64,000 nt of DNA. Origin: Desulfovibrio sp. Its GTDB lineage: Bacteria > Desulfobacterota > Desulfovibrionia > Desulfovibrionales > Desulfovibrionaceae. Numbering within the stretch: the stretch's first letter is position 1; each line of letters starts with the position of its first letter. The position numbers and the translations under genes are program-made. Positions 1-8,560 of the stretch are shown here, piece after piece. Where the stretch lies: NCBI RefSeq assembly GCF_019422935.1, contig NZ_JAHZCJ010000002.1, positions 124,001 through 188,000 of the forward strand, written 5' to 3'. The notes under the pieces are model-generated. The model worked only from the letters and a program-made list of their open reading frames with translations. It searched no databases and was not told the origin of the DNA.

Positions 1-311
1 GTGCCGGTAGAGGCTTGTTCAGCCAACGCTTTAAGGTTTGTCAGAGAGTTGCTCAACTGCGTGCCAAGCACGTTGTCGGCCAATGACAACCAGCCCTTGG
101 CCGTATCTACATTGCTCTGGTACTGGGTGGTGGCGCTGATGTCATTGCGGGTCACCAGCACGCGGTATGTGCCAGCAGGATCATCCGATGGCCTGTTGAT
201 CTTTTTTTGCGAAGAGCCTTGCTCGTTGCTTTCCATGTAGGCGGCCAGACTTTTCTGCATCTGGCTCGTCATTTTGTCGTACATGGTATTTTGCGTAACG
301 CGTATAGCCAT
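1..311 (-). CDS. flgL: Flagellar hook-filament junction protein FlgL (partial, N-terminal part)
   Basis: The leftward frame starts at the ATG at 311 and runs off the left edge of the window, so only about the first 103 residues are seen. The N-terminus (MAIRVTQNTMYDKM, then NRPSDDPAG) is the typical flagellin/HAP3 opening, in which an amphipathic helix precedes a conserved R-x-S/P-D-D-P-A loop. FlgL joins the hook (through FlgK) to the filament outside the cell and is secreted by the flagellar type III apparatus. It lies nine bases downstream of flgK in the same direction, the standard flgK-flgL order, and should be cotranscribed with it. Confidence 0.93.
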   Translation of the reverse strand, partial: MAIRVTQNTMYDKMTSQMQKSLAAYMESNEQGSSQKKINRPSDDPAGTYRVLVTRNDISATTQYQSNVDTAKGWLSLADNVLGTQLSNSLTNLKALAEQASTG

Positions 312-320
312 GTCGGGCTC

Positions 321-2435
321 CTATTGCTTAAGCCCAAGAAGGGTTTGCAGCATCTGGTCGGCGGTGGTTATCAATTTTGCCGCTGCCGTGTAGGAGTGCT
401 GGTATTTGATCAGGTTGGCCATTTCTTCGTCAAGGTTGACGCCAGAAGCAGAACTGACCTGCTCGGAAAGGTCGCTGGTGAGGGCCGAGTGATATTCCGA
501 ATTTGTTTTGGCAAGGCGGGTATCAGCGCCCACGGTCGTAACCAGGCTGGCATAGTACTGGCCGATGGTCTGGTTGGTGGTGGTCTTCCACGCGGTTGAA
601 ATGCTCACGTTGGTGCTGGCCAGTTTGCCAATGGCCGTGGCCGTGGCGTTGTCACCCTTATTTATCTGCTGCTGGCCGTTGACCTGCCCGGCGGCAATGT
701 AGTTCTCATTGTCGTGCAGCTGTTTGCTTGTGGCTATGTTGCTGGCAGTGGTGCCGGTAAAAAACGTATTCACGCCAAGGGCGGCCATCATGCCCGTGCT
801 GTCGGTGCCCAGCGCGAATTGCAGGTTGCTGCCCGCTGCAGTGTTGAGTACAAGCTTGCCGTCCTGGATGTTGGCCGTAAGCTCGCCAGGAAACGAAGAA
901 TTGATGGCGGAAACGACATCATTCAGCGAGTGCTTGCTGGGATCGAAGTTCGGCGTCCCGGGGGTAATGGCGCTGAAGTCAAGCTGGCCCGACGAAACAT
1001 AGTCGCCCGTAGTTTTGTCGTAAAAGTAGAAATTGACGTTGCCAGGCTGGAGCCTGCTGGACTCCGGCAACACGGCCTGAGCCGATCCCAGAGGTACAGT
1101 TGTGTTGGAAACGCCCTGTTGCCCCTGTATAAAATCAAACTGAGAGGTACCAGCACCCTGGCTGTGAATGCGGTTCACTTCCCAGATAAGCGACTTGGCG
1201 GTGGCGTCCAGTTCATCCATATACCGGCCGCAGTTGTCGTCTCGAATATTGAAGTAGGTGGTCAGCTTGCCGCCAGACACACGACCGGCGGTGTCCGTTC
1301 CGTCAAAGCCCACCTGGGGCGTCACGTTTTGCGGGCCGCGTGAGGGCTCAATCCAGTAAAGCCCGGTCTTGGGCACGATGTCGAACTTGTCGCCAACGGT
1401 AAAATTGCTGGTGGAATCGAAGGATATCTTCAGATTCTTCACCTGAACGGGATCGGTGGATGTGCCCGTGGCGCTTATTTCAAAGTGCTGTTCATTGCCG
1501 TCCTCATCACGCAGCCAGGTTTTGCCGCCGTCCAGCGAGACGCGGAACGTGGGATTGCCTGCAGTGCCCGCAGGGCCGGCATTGCCCCCGGAAACAATAT
1601 CCACCGTATATTCGTGGCTGTCGGAGCCGTCATACTGGATACTGCCAGTATACGTCGAACCGTTGGAAAGTCGGCTTTCCGCGCGCGGTTCAAGAATCGC
1701 TAAATCATTGGTGTTGACACCCTGCACCAGGGGTTGCCCGGTAGTGAGCGCCACCGTAAAGTTACCGCCCCCAGAGTCTACGGTCTTCACATCGACATAA
1801 GTTGCCATTTCGCGCACCAGCTGGTCGCGCTGGTCAAGCAGATCATTGGGATTGCTTACGCCATCGACGGTCGTGGCATTGATCTGCTTGTTAAGGGAAG
1901 CAATGCTCTTGGCAAGCTCATTGACGCGGCTTACCCCCTGATTGATGGAAACATCCATCTGGCTTTGCAGCGCCTTGACCGATGTGGCTGTATTGCCGAG
2001 CATGTCGCAAAGGTTGTCGGCATACGAAAGCAGATCTTCGCGCGAGGCGGTATCGCCAGGGCGCTGCGCAAGCTTCTGCCATGCCGTAAAAAACGCGTTC
2101 ATGGAAGAACTTATGCCAGCCCGGTTGGATTCGTTGAAAAGACTTTCCAACGTCCCCATGATGTTTTCCTGCTCGTCCCAGCGGGCAGAATTGGTGGACT
2201 GTCGCACGTAGGAGCTTTCAAGAAATGAGTTGAAATACCGCAATACCTGCTGCGCATTAACCCCCAACCCTTCGCCGCCAGGCTTGGCAACAAGGGTGCC
2301 CGCGTCGCGCTGATCCACATAGCGTCGGGTGTAGCCTTCGGTATCGGCATTGGCGATATTGCTGCCAGTGACCGAAATCCAGGCTTGCGCGGCATTGAGG
2401 GCAGTCCTGCCCACATTCATAAGACCGCTGAGCAT
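321..2435 (-). CDS. flgK: Flagellar hook-associated protein 1 FlgK
   Basis: This 704-residue protein has the FlgK layout. The N-terminal rod/hook helix (MNVGRTALNAAQAWISVTGSNIANADTEGYTRR) carries the ANADTEGY-type motif shared by axial proteins. A long variable, extracellular central domain follows, and the C-terminal helix (SGVNLDEEMANLIKYQHSYTAAAKLITT) is the conserved axial-family ending. FlgK is the first hook-filament junction protein. At about 700 residues it is longer than the enterobacterial protein (about 550), the extra length lying in the surface-exposed middle. It begins two bases after flgN and is followed by flgL. FlgN is its export chaperone, so the order chaperone-FlgK-FlgL is functionally coherent. 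Confidence 0.95.
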   Translation of the reverse strand: MLSGLMNVGRTALNAAQAWISVTGSNIANADTEGYTRRYVDQRDAGTLVAKPGGEGLGVNAQQVLRYFNSFLESSYVRQSTNSARWDEQENIMGTLESLFNESNRAGISSSMNAFFTAWQKLAQRPGDTASREDLLSYADNLCDMLGNTATSVKALQSQMDVSINQGVSRVNELAKSIASLNKQINATTVDGVSNPNDLLDQRDQLVREMATYVDVKTVDSGGGNFTVALTTGQPLVQGVNTNDLAILEPRAESRLSNGSTYTGSIQYDGSDSHEYTVDIVSGGNAGPAGTAGNPTFRVSLDGGKTWLRDEDGNEQHFEISATGTSTDPVQVKNLKISFDSTSNFTVGDKFDIVPKTGLYWIEPSRGPQNVTPQVGFDGTDTAGRVSGGKLTTYFNIRDDNCGRYMDELDATAKSLIWEVNRIHSQGAGTSQFDFIQGQQGVSNTTVPLGSAQAVLPESSRLQPGNVNFYFYDKTTGDYVSSGQLDFSAITPGTPNFDPSKHSLNDVVSAINSSFPGELTANIQDGKLVLNTAAGSNLQFALGTDSTGMMAALGVNTFFTGTTASNIATSKQLHDNENYIAAGQVNGQQQINKGDNATATAIGKLASTNVSISTAWKTTTNQTIGQYYASLVTTVGADTRLAKTNSEYHSALTSDLSEQVSSASGVNLDEEMANLIKYQHSYTAAAKLITTADQMLQTLLGLKQ

Positions 2436-2437
2436 GA

Positions 2438-2905
2438 CTACAGCCTCCCGGAGATCAACGCGGCCTGCGTCTGCCGTTGGGCGCTCATGCCCCCACGGCG
2501 GCCATAGGTTTCCGCCTTGGGCGGCATGGCCTGACTTGTGAGCGCCTGAAGCGCGCGGCTGCTCTGATCAAGCAGAGCCAGAGAAAGGTTGGTGTTGCGC
2601 GAGGCCTGGCGAGCAACAGACTGCTCGCTCGTATCGATCCGTTGCAGGATTTCCCTCAGGGCGGCGCCCATGTCGTCCGGCAGCGCAGCGGCGTATTCCA
2701 TGGCCCGCATGCCTCCCAGACCTCTGATGACAGAAGTTTTTTCCACGGCCAGCTGACGGATCAGCTCCTGTATGGAGAACTCAAGAGACACCACGGCATC
2801 AGTATCGCGATCGAGAAGGCACGTGTATTCTTCTTCAAGAAGGTCGCGCAGCAGGCAAAGGGCCTTGTCCTGACGCGAAAGCGATTCGTAAATGGCGTTG
2901 TGCAT
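2438..2905 (-). CDS. flgN: FlgN-type flagellar export chaperone
   Basis: The gene encodes 155 residues predicted to be almost entirely helical, with no membrane segment (MHNAIYESLSRQDKALCLLRDLLEEEYTCLLDRD). This matches the FlgN family of small helical chaperones that escort FlgK and FlgL to the flagellar export gate. I chose the start at 2905 because a GGGAGG ribosome binding site sits just before it; an in-frame upstream extension to 2989 has no such site and runs into the promoter. A sigma-54-type promoter lies about 90 bases upstream. Similarity to FlgN is mostly in length, helical pattern and position next to flgK, since the family is poorly conserved. Confidence 0.8.
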   Translation of the reverse strand: MHNAIYESLSRQDKALCLLRDLLEEEYTCLLDRDTDAVVSLEFSIQELIRQLAVEKTSVIRGLGGMRAMEYAAALPDDMGAALREILQRIDTSEQSVARQASRNTNLSLALLDQSSRALQALTSQAMPPKAETYGRRGGMSAQRQTQAALISGRL

Positions 2906-2993
2906 GTGAACCTCCCGAGGGCCATTGATTTTAGCCGTAGTCAGGATATTGCCTGACAGAAAAAGGCAAAAACTGCCGCCCCGGCACAATTAA

Positions 2994-3010
2994 AGCAAAA
3001 TTCGTGCCTG
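2994..3010 (-). promoter_or_regulatory. Candidate sigma-54 promoter for flgN-flgK-flgL
   Basis: Read on the minus strand the site is AGGCACGAATTTTGCT. It has GG and GC separated by exactly ten bases, and CACG and TTGC as in the consensus TGGCACG-N4-TTGC. Transcription would start near 2983, about 78 bases before flgN. Sigma-54 control of hook-level flagellar genes is common in polar flagellates; its use here is inferred from the motif and position. Confidence 0.7.
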
Positions 3011-3143
3011 AAAATCCTTCCGTGGCAGGCTTCCAGAGCGGTTAAAGGGGAGATTGATCAGGGGAAGCTGCCAAGCGCTGCAGAAGCGTGCGGCATCGTC
3101 AGTTCTGCCCCCCCCGCCAGAGCAATTTCGCAATAAGTACCAG

Positions 3144-4673
3144 CTAGGGTTTGCCGTACACGTCCGTGGCTGTCAGCGGCGGAATACCCGAGGCTGCCGC
3201 CCCCTTGGCAACTCCGCCCTGGCCGCCCTGACGCACAAATATCTGCCCGCCTGTCAGCGGCACCGGGCTGGTCACGCCTTGAGCAGATGCGGGCGAAGCC
3301 ACCGGGGCAACGCCGGGGCCCACAGGCTGATTGGGAGCCTGAACGCCGGGGCTTGCGGGCTGGCTTGCTGCCAGAGCTGCGGGCTGACCAGCTGGCCCCA
3401 TGGGCAGGGTGCTTACCTGCGCTGCCGGCTGCGCACCCTGAGCCGAACCTTGCGGCTGCATGCCTGCGCCCTGAGCCTGCTGGGCATGATAGGCGGCAAT
3501 ACCGGCACCCGCATTACTGTTGGGGCCTGAGCCGTCAACATTGAGCGTACGGATCAATCCCTGCTTGCCCCCGCGCCCTGACGGCGGGATGTTGGTGGTA
3601 TAGCGAACTTTTTGCGGCTGCGGAGGCTGCATGGGCTGGCCATTTGGCCCCATAGCATTCTGCCCTGGCATCTGCTGCTGACGCATGGACGGTTGCGTTG
3701 TCTGCTGCCCGTTGGAAGCCGCATCCATATTCTGAGCGTCAAATACATTTCCCGTAAGCGGAGGAATACCCATGCTGGACATATCCATCTGCATGCCGCC
3801 CTGATCCCAGTTCTGCCCGTCCGCCTGCGCGGACCTGCTCTGCGGCTGGGCAAGGCCCAGCATCTGCTGCATGGGCGGGCGCACGGCATTGGGCCCCAGC
3901 TTGCTGCCCGCTTCAAACTGCGCCTTGCGGGCCAGATTGAGGCCGGAATTCATATTGCCGACAACGTTGGTGGTGCGCACAACCCTGTGCCGCTCCGGCT
4001 GGGCCGAGGCCTGCATTGCCTGCTCGGCAAGACGCGCTGCTTCTTCAGGATCCTGTCCTCCGGCCGCAGCCTGGGCTCCTGTCAGCGTACGTGCCGCGGC
4101 GGAACCGTTTTCCGCATGTCCGGCGTCCTGCATGGGGGCAACACCGCCGTACACGGATGCAGCAGTGCCGGATGTTCTGGACTTGTCCTTCGCAGCGTCC
4201 CTGCCGCTATCGTTGTGCGGGCTATCCGCATCGAGCGTTGCCGCAAGCATGGGCGCTGCCGTTGGCGTAAAGGGCCGCTGAACGGCGGAGGCATCCGTTG
4301 CCGTGGCGCGGCTTGCGGATGTGAGACTGCGCGAAAGCTGGGCGTACATCATGTCGGCCAGACCTATGCCGCCTGCCGATGTCATTTTTTTGGCCAGTTC
4401 CTGATCGTACATACCCTGCCAGAACTGCTCTTCCTTGCCGTGCAACAAGGTGGACTTGGGCAGGGTTTTGCGCATTTCTTCCCACATTTTCTGGATAAAG
4501 ATGGACTCGAAGCCCTCGCAGGATTCGCGCAGCTTCTTTTCCTTTTGCGCAGGGTCAATATTTTTCCCGCCCAGATTGCCAATGCCCGCCAGGCGCGACT
4601 GAACTTCCTTGCGGGCGACTTCGCCCGCGCTGGCATCAGGAGGAATGAGAGCGGTTGACATGGGCGTGGTCAT
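3144..4673 (-). CDS. flgJ: FlgJ-like rod-binding protein with long Pro/Gln/Ala-rich C-terminus
   Basis: This 509-residue protein has a rod-binding domain in roughly residues 40-120 (CEGFESIFIQKMWEEMRK, then FWQGMYDQELAKKM and GGIGLADMMYAQL). That domain is the N-terminal half of FlgJ, which caps and assembles the periplasmic rod. The classical FlgJ C-terminal muramidase domain is absent. It is replaced by about 380 residues of low-complexity sequence rich in Pro, Gln, Ala, Gly and Met, probably disordered. The start codon directly follows the flgI stop codon, with a GGAGGT site inside the end of flgI, so the two are translationally coupled. Another enzyme would be needed to open the cell wall for the rod. 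Confidence 0.85.
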   Translation of the reverse strand: MTTPMSTALIPPDASAGEVARKEVQSRLAGIGNLGGKNIDPAQKEKKLRESCEGFESIFIQKMWEEMRKTLPKSTLLHGKEEQFWQGMYDQELAKKMTSAGGIGLADMMYAQLSRSLTSASRATATDASAVQRPFTPTAAPMLAATLDADSPHNDSGRDAAKDKSRTSGTAASVYGGVAPMQDAGHAENGSAAARTLTGAQAAAGGQDPEEAARLAEQAMQASAQPERHRVVRTTNVVGNMNSGLNLARKAQFEAGSKLGPNAVRPPMQQMLGLAQPQSRSAQADGQNWDQGGMQMDMSSMGIPPLTGNVFDAQNMDAASNGQQTTQPSMRQQQMPGQNAMGPNGQPMQPPQPQKVRYTTNIPPSGRGGKQGLIRTLNVDGSGPNSNAGAGIAAYHAQQAQGAGMQPQGSAQGAQPAAQVSTLPMGPAGQPAALAASQPASPGVQAPNQPVGPGVAPVASPASAQGVTSPVPLTGGQIFVRQGGQGGVAKGAAASGIPPLTATDVYGKP

Positions 4674-5786
4674 TTAAATTACCTCCAGATCCGCGTGCAA
4701 GGAACCCGATGCCTGCATTGTCCGTAAAATGGATATGAGGTCGCGGGGGGTTGCGCCAATGGCATTGAGGCCGTCCACCAGTTCCTGAAGAGTCGCGCCT
4801 TCCACCATCATAAGATGGCGGTTTTCTTCGCGCACGTTGGTTTCCGTCTGCGGCGTCACCACAGTCTGGCCTTGCGAAAAGGGGCCGGGCTGCGAAACCT
4901 GTTCGCTTTCCTGCACAGTGATTTGCAGGTTGCCGTGGGCCACGGCAGCGCGGGAGATACGCACATCACGCCCAAGCACAACCGTGCCGGTCTTTTCGTC
5001 CACCACCACCTTGGCGGAGGTGTCGGGGCTGACATCCAGATTTTCCACCGAGGCCATGAGCGGCACGAGGTTGTTGCGATACTGGGGCGGCACATCCATG
5101 GTCACGCTGGTGGCGTCCACAGCGCGGGCATAGCGCCCGCCCATGGCCCCATTGAGGCGTTCCGCAATCTGCTGCGCTGTGGAAAAATCTCCCACGCGCA
5201 GATTGAGCGTGAGTTTGTCCTGCTGGTTGAACTCAAAGGGAATGCCCCGCTCCACAATACCGCCGCCGGGGATGATGCCCACGGTGGCGATGTTCTTTGT
5301 GGTGCTGGCGGCCTTGCCCGAGGCCGAGAAACCGCCCACGGTCAATGCGCCCTGTGCCAGGGTGTATATCTTGCCGTCCACGCCCTTGAGGGCCGTTTGC
5401 AGCAGCACGCCCCCCATGAGGGAGGTAGCGTCGCCCACGGAGGACACCGTCACATCCAGCCTGGTGCCGGGTTTGGCCGACACCGGCATGCGCGCCGTTA
5501 CCATGACCGAGGCCACGTTTTTGATTTTAAGTGCGGATGCGTCCACGCCAACGCCCATTCTGTCCATCATGTTTTTCATGGAACTGAGCGTGAAGACGGA
5601 GTCCTTCTTGTCGCCGGTTCCAGCCAGACCAACCACCAGCCCGTAACCGATGAGCTGGTTGTCGCGCACGCCAGAAAACGTGGCTATGTCCTTGATGCGC
5701 ACGGCTTGCGCAGGCAAGGCCCAGCACACAAGCAGGGCGGCGGTGGTAATCCAGAAGGCCGGATGGCGCAGTATTGTCAATTTCAT
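4674..5786 (-). CDS. flgI: Flagellar P-ring protein FlgI
   Basis: The 370-residue protein starts with a clear signal peptide (hydrophobic [18 protein letters not shown], probable cut after AQA). The mature N-terminus is [31 protein letters not shown], which is diagnostic for FlgI. It also has the typical C-terminus ([23 protein letters not shown]). FlgI forms the P ring around the rod in the peptidoglycan layer. I chose the start at 5786 because it places the signal peptide at the N-terminus; the open frame continues upstream through a promoter-like region and into a terminator. The usual partner flgH (L ring) is not in the window. Confidence 0.96.
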   Translation of the reverse strand: MKLTILRHPAFWITTAALLVCWALPAQAVRIKDIATFSGVRDNQLIGYGLVVGLAGTGDKKDSVFTLSSMKNMMDRMGVGVDASALKIKNVASVMVTARMPVSAKPGTRLDVTVSSVGDATSLMGGVLLQTALKGVDGKIYTLAQGALTVGGFSASGKAASTTKNIATVGIIPGGGIVERGIPFEFNQQDKLTLNLRVGDFSTAQQIAERLNGAMGGRYARAVDATSVTMDVPPQYRNNLVPLMASVENLDVSPDTSAKVVVDEKTGTVVLGRDVRISRAAVAHGNLQITVQESEQVSQPGPFSQGQTVVTPQTETNVREENRHLMMVEGATLQELVDGLNAIGATPRDLISILRTMQASGSLHADLEVI

Positions 5787-5824
5787 GGCGCAGACTCCTT
5801 GCCGGAATACCGGCACACAGGGAA

Positions 5825-5842
5825 TTGCAGAAACCATGCCGA
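5825..5842 (-). promoter_or_regulatory. Candidate sigma-54 promoter for flgI-flgJ
   Basis: On the minus strand the sequence TCGGCATGGTTTCTGCA has GG and GC exactly ten bases apart and matches about ten of thirteen consensus positions. The predicted start, near 5816, leaves a leader of about 30 bases before flgI. It lies between the flgM terminator and flgI, which is where a new promoter is needed. Confidence 0.55.
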
Positions 5843-5956
5843 ACATGCTGACGCACTGCTGACCCAAGCGGGCGGCCGGATCCTGCGCCACAGCCAATAC
5901 CTTCCCACCCCGTACCCTGCCGTGAAGCAGTTTTCCGCCTAGTCCTCCTCCGCCCA

Positions 5957-6000
5957 ACAAAAAAGAGCGGGCAGGGATTTTGCTCCCTACCCGCTCTTTT
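5957..6000 (-). terminator. Rho-independent terminator after flgM
   Basis: Arms at 5961-5977 and 5984-6000 pair over 17 bases with one mismatch, around a six-base loop. On the minus strand the stem is followed by a run of T. It lies downstream of flgM and upstream of the flgI promoter, separating two transcription units. Confidence 0.85.
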
Positions 6001-6104
6001 CGAGTATTTTGATTGAGTATTTTGGGGCTGTTGCCAGAGCCGACCAACATTGTAAATGATTGTCTGCTACGCGCGGATTCAAAAAATCCGCGTCATGGCA
6101 TGCC

Positions 6105-6419
6105 CTATTTGAACAGACCCGGCTCCTCACGCACAAGATTGGCGGCAATAAGTTTGCTGTCAGGCTTATACGTGCCGTTGGAGACCTGAATACGCAAGGC
6201 TTCCACCTTTTCGGCGCGCACATCGGGCGCATTCTGGGCTGTACGTCGGGCTTCCGTCAGCAGCTGAGCTTCCTGTGATACGCTGACTGTGTCCCCTTGC
6301 GAACCTTCAGAAGGCGTGCCGCTGGCTCTGCCTTTCAGTCTGGTCTCGCCGCTCTTTTCAAGGTTGGCCGTGTTGCCGTAGGGATCGAGAAAATTATTGA
6401 TCTTTCCCTGAATTTCCAT
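6105..6419 (-). CDS. flgM: Anti-sigma-28 factor FlgM
   Basis: The 104-residue protein has FlgM features. The N-terminal half is polar and probably disordered, followed by a Thr-Val-Ser-Val-Ser segment and C-terminal helices containing RAEKVEALRIQVSNGTYKPDSKLIAANLV, the conserved sigma-28-binding region. FlgM holds the flagellar sigma factor FliA inactive until the hook is complete and FlgM itself is exported. It follows the unnamed 144-residue gene by 32 bases and probably shares its sigma-28-type promoter, the classic autoregulatory loop. A strong terminator follows. Confidence 0.93.
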   Translation of the reverse strand: MEIQGKINNFLDPYGNTANLEKSGETRLKGRASGTPSEGSQGDTVSVSQEAQLLTEARRTAQNAPDVRAEKVEALRIQVSNGTYKPDSKLIAANLVREEPGLFK

Positions 6420-6451
6420 AGTTCTCTCCGCTTGCTCAACCAGCTGCCGAC

Positions 6452-6886
6452 CTAAATGGCGGGTGGTTCGTCAAGCATGCTTTCATCAACTTTTTTTCGT
6501 GTGACGCGCCACAGGGCGTTACGGGTCGCACGCAGTTTTTCATCCGATAAAGGTTCCAGACCTTCCGGCCCTTGCCCCACTATACGCAGTCTGCCGCCTG
6601 GCGGATAGGTAAACTGCACTTCCTGCCCCACTTCACGGCCAATTTCCTGGCGGATTTCTTCCACCACAGGGTTGTCGCTGCCGGTATAGAGCAGGGTTTC
6701 GTAGAGTTCGCGGGCGACCTTCTCAACCATCATGTGGCGGCTGGCAGAAGGATCCGGGTCGCCGGGGTCATCGCCTTCGGCAACTCTGCGCCGCATTCTG
6801 AGCCTTGCAAGACGCCGGGCTGCCAGCAGCTGCTGTTCATACCCCTGGAGCATCATGCGCAGTTGCGCGGAGGTTGCGTCGGCCAT
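6452..6886 (-). CDS. Uncharacterised protein in the flgM transcription unit
   Basis: This 144-residue protein has no signal peptide or membrane segment. It begins with an Arg-rich helical part (LARLRMRRRVAEGDD). Its middle (MMVEKVARELYETLLYTGSDNPVVEEIRQEIGREVGQEVQFTYPPGG) is helical and then strand-like, and the C-terminus is basic. I do not recognise a family with a known function. Its start lies about 16 bases downstream of a near-perfect sigma-28 promoter and flgM follows it closely, so a role in late flagellar assembly or its regulation is likely. That role is inferred from context only. Confidence 0.8.
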   Translation of the reverse strand: MADATSAQLRMMLQGYEQQLLAARRLARLRMRRRVAEGDDPGDPDPSASRHMMVEKVARELYETLLYTGSDNPVVEEIRQEIGREVGQEVQFTYPPGGRLRIVGQGPEGLEPLSDEKLRATRNALWRVTRKKVDESMLDEPPAI

Positions 6887-6908
6887 GGCGTTATCCGTCC
6901 TTCAACCC

Positions 6909-6935
6909 TTTACGGCAGAAGCGATAAAAACTTTA
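6909..6935 (-). promoter_or_regulatory. Sigma-28 (FliA) promoter for the 144-residue gene and flgM
   Basis: On the minus strand the -35 element is TAAAGTTT (6928-6935), an exact consensus match. An 11-base spacer follows, then GCCGTAAA (6909-6916), six of eight matches to the -10 consensus GCCGATAA. The predicted start is about 16 bases before the gene at 6886. Confidence 0.75.
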
Positions 6936-7053
6936 GACTTGCCCCAAGACATTTCCTCTACGGGCCTGACGCATTTTTTGCCAAAAGGCGCGGCAGACAA
7001 CCCGCGAGAGCACAGGCGGTCAGCGGATGACCAACGTGCGATAAAAAAGACGA

Positions 7054-8433
7054 TCAACGGCGGTTGCGGGCCAGTGCGCAGCCCACAGCCAACAGATTGA
7101 GCACGCCAAAGATTATCAGGTCAACGCGCATGGCACCCATAAAGGCATCAATATTATGCGTTCCGGCTGGCTCGCTGCCAAGAAAAAGCCCAAGGGTCAG
7201 CGTTATGAGCGTCATGTTGAACAATTGGCCGCCTGTGCGCACAGCGCCCGTGAGCCCTGCGGCCTGCCCCACCCGGTCGCGCCCCGCGCTCTCAAGAATA
7301 ATGGTGGTATTGGGCAGCGCAAACAGGCTGATGCCAACCCCGAGCAGGCATTGGGCCAGAACCAGCACGTACATGGGCGAATCCACCCGCAAAAGCCCGC
7401 ACACAACAAGGCCCAACCCGCACAGGGCAATGCCTGTCGCGCTGACCTTGCCCGGTTCAAACCTGCCGCACAACCGCGCGGCCACGGGGGTAGTCATGAC
7501 CTGCATCACAGACTGGAGCGCAAGAAAAAGCCCGGCCTGCTGCACGGTCATACCGCGTCCGAACTGGAGGTACAGACTGAAAAAAAACACGATGCCGAAA
7601 AACGAACTATAGTTGATGAAGGCAGCCAATGACGACAGGGCAAAAACCCTGTTGCGGGCAAGCAGCCGCAGATCAAGCAAGGGATAGTCGCTCCGGAGTT
7701 CCTTGATGCAGAAAGCAGCCATCAACCCCACAAAGGCCACCAGCAGGCCGCCAGCCAGAGCCGGAGCGTCGGCCAACTCGGACGAGCCAAAAGTCAGGGC
7801 CGTCATGGCGCCCGCATAAATGCAGCAGCCCTTCCAGTCAAAGGGCTTGCCCTTGGCCATGCGCCATTCAAGCTTGACGCGGTATTTCATCAGCAGCAGC
7901 ACACCCACGGACGCCAGGGCGCTGCCCCAGAACAGCCACTGCCAGCCAAGCCACCCGGCCACAAAACCCGCCACAGGCGGCCCGCAGGCAATACCGGCGT
8001 ATACGGACGATCCGCTGTAGCCAAGATAGGAGGCGCGCCGCCCCTCAGGAGCCGCCGAGGCCAGCAGGGCCAGACCGCAGGCGTTGAACATGGCTCCGCC
8101 CACACCCTGCACGAAGCGCAGCAGCAGAAACAGCGGCACAGAATTGACAAAACCCAGCAAGGCCCCGGCAAGGGCAAACAGGGCGATGCCCCACAAAAAT
8201 ATGCGCCGATACCCCCAGATGTCGCCCATGCTGCCGCTGGCCAGCTGAAACACAGCCAGGCCCATGGAGTAAAAGGCCCCCATGAGGCCCAGCTCGCGCG
8301 CGCTGGCATGGAGGCTTTGCCCCAGTGGCGGCAGCACGGCGTTCACTCCGGCCATCATGAACGGCATAAAAAACAGGGAGGTACACACGGCCACAAGCAG
8401 CCAGCCGTGTCCTTTTTCGATAGATGAACTCAT
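7054..8433 (-). CDS. MFS drug efflux transporter, DHA2 (EmrB/QacA) type
   Basis: The 459-residue integral membrane protein has about 14 hydrophobic segments, the number typical of the DHA2 subfamily. MFS motif A is seen as GDIWGYRRIFLWG after the second segment. An antiporter motif C-like stretch (GIACGPPVAG) lies in segment five. Such pumps export hydrophobic drugs or metabolites in exchange for protons across the inner membrane. No membrane-fusion or outer-membrane partner lies beside it. I set the start at MSSSIEKG (8433); an upstream in-frame start lacks a clear binding site. The substrate cannot be told from sequence. Confidence 0.85.
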   Translation of the reverse strand: MSSSIEKGHGWLLVAVCTSLFFMPFMMAGVNAVLPPLGQSLHASARELGLMGAFYSMGLAVFQLASGSMGDIWGYRRIFLWGIALFALAGALLGFVNSVPLFLLLRFVQGVGGAMFNACGLALLASAAPEGRRASYLGYSGSSVYAGIACGPPVAGFVAGWLGWQWLFWGSALASVGVLLLMKYRVKLEWRMAKGKPFDWKGCCIYAGAMTALTFGSSELADAPALAGGLLVAFVGLMAAFCIKELRSDYPLLDLRLLARNRVFALSSLAAFINYSSFFGIVFFFSLYLQFGRGMTVQQAGLFLALQSVMQVMTTPVAARLCGRFEPGKVSATGIALCGLGLVVCGLLRVDSPMYVLVLAQCLLGVGISLFALPNTTIILESAGRDRVGQAAGLTGAVRTGGQLFNMTLITLTLGLFLGSEPAGTHNIDAFMGAMRVDLIIFGVLNLLAVGCALARNRR

Positions 8434-8560
8434 GGCGGCAGAGTAGCCTCGAGCATGCGGGGTGGTCAATACGCCCCGCATGCCTGGTCAATTTGCGCGG
8501 TTCAGAATCTGAGCGAACGTCCTGGAGCTTTGAAAACGCATATCCTCAAAGGCAACAGGC

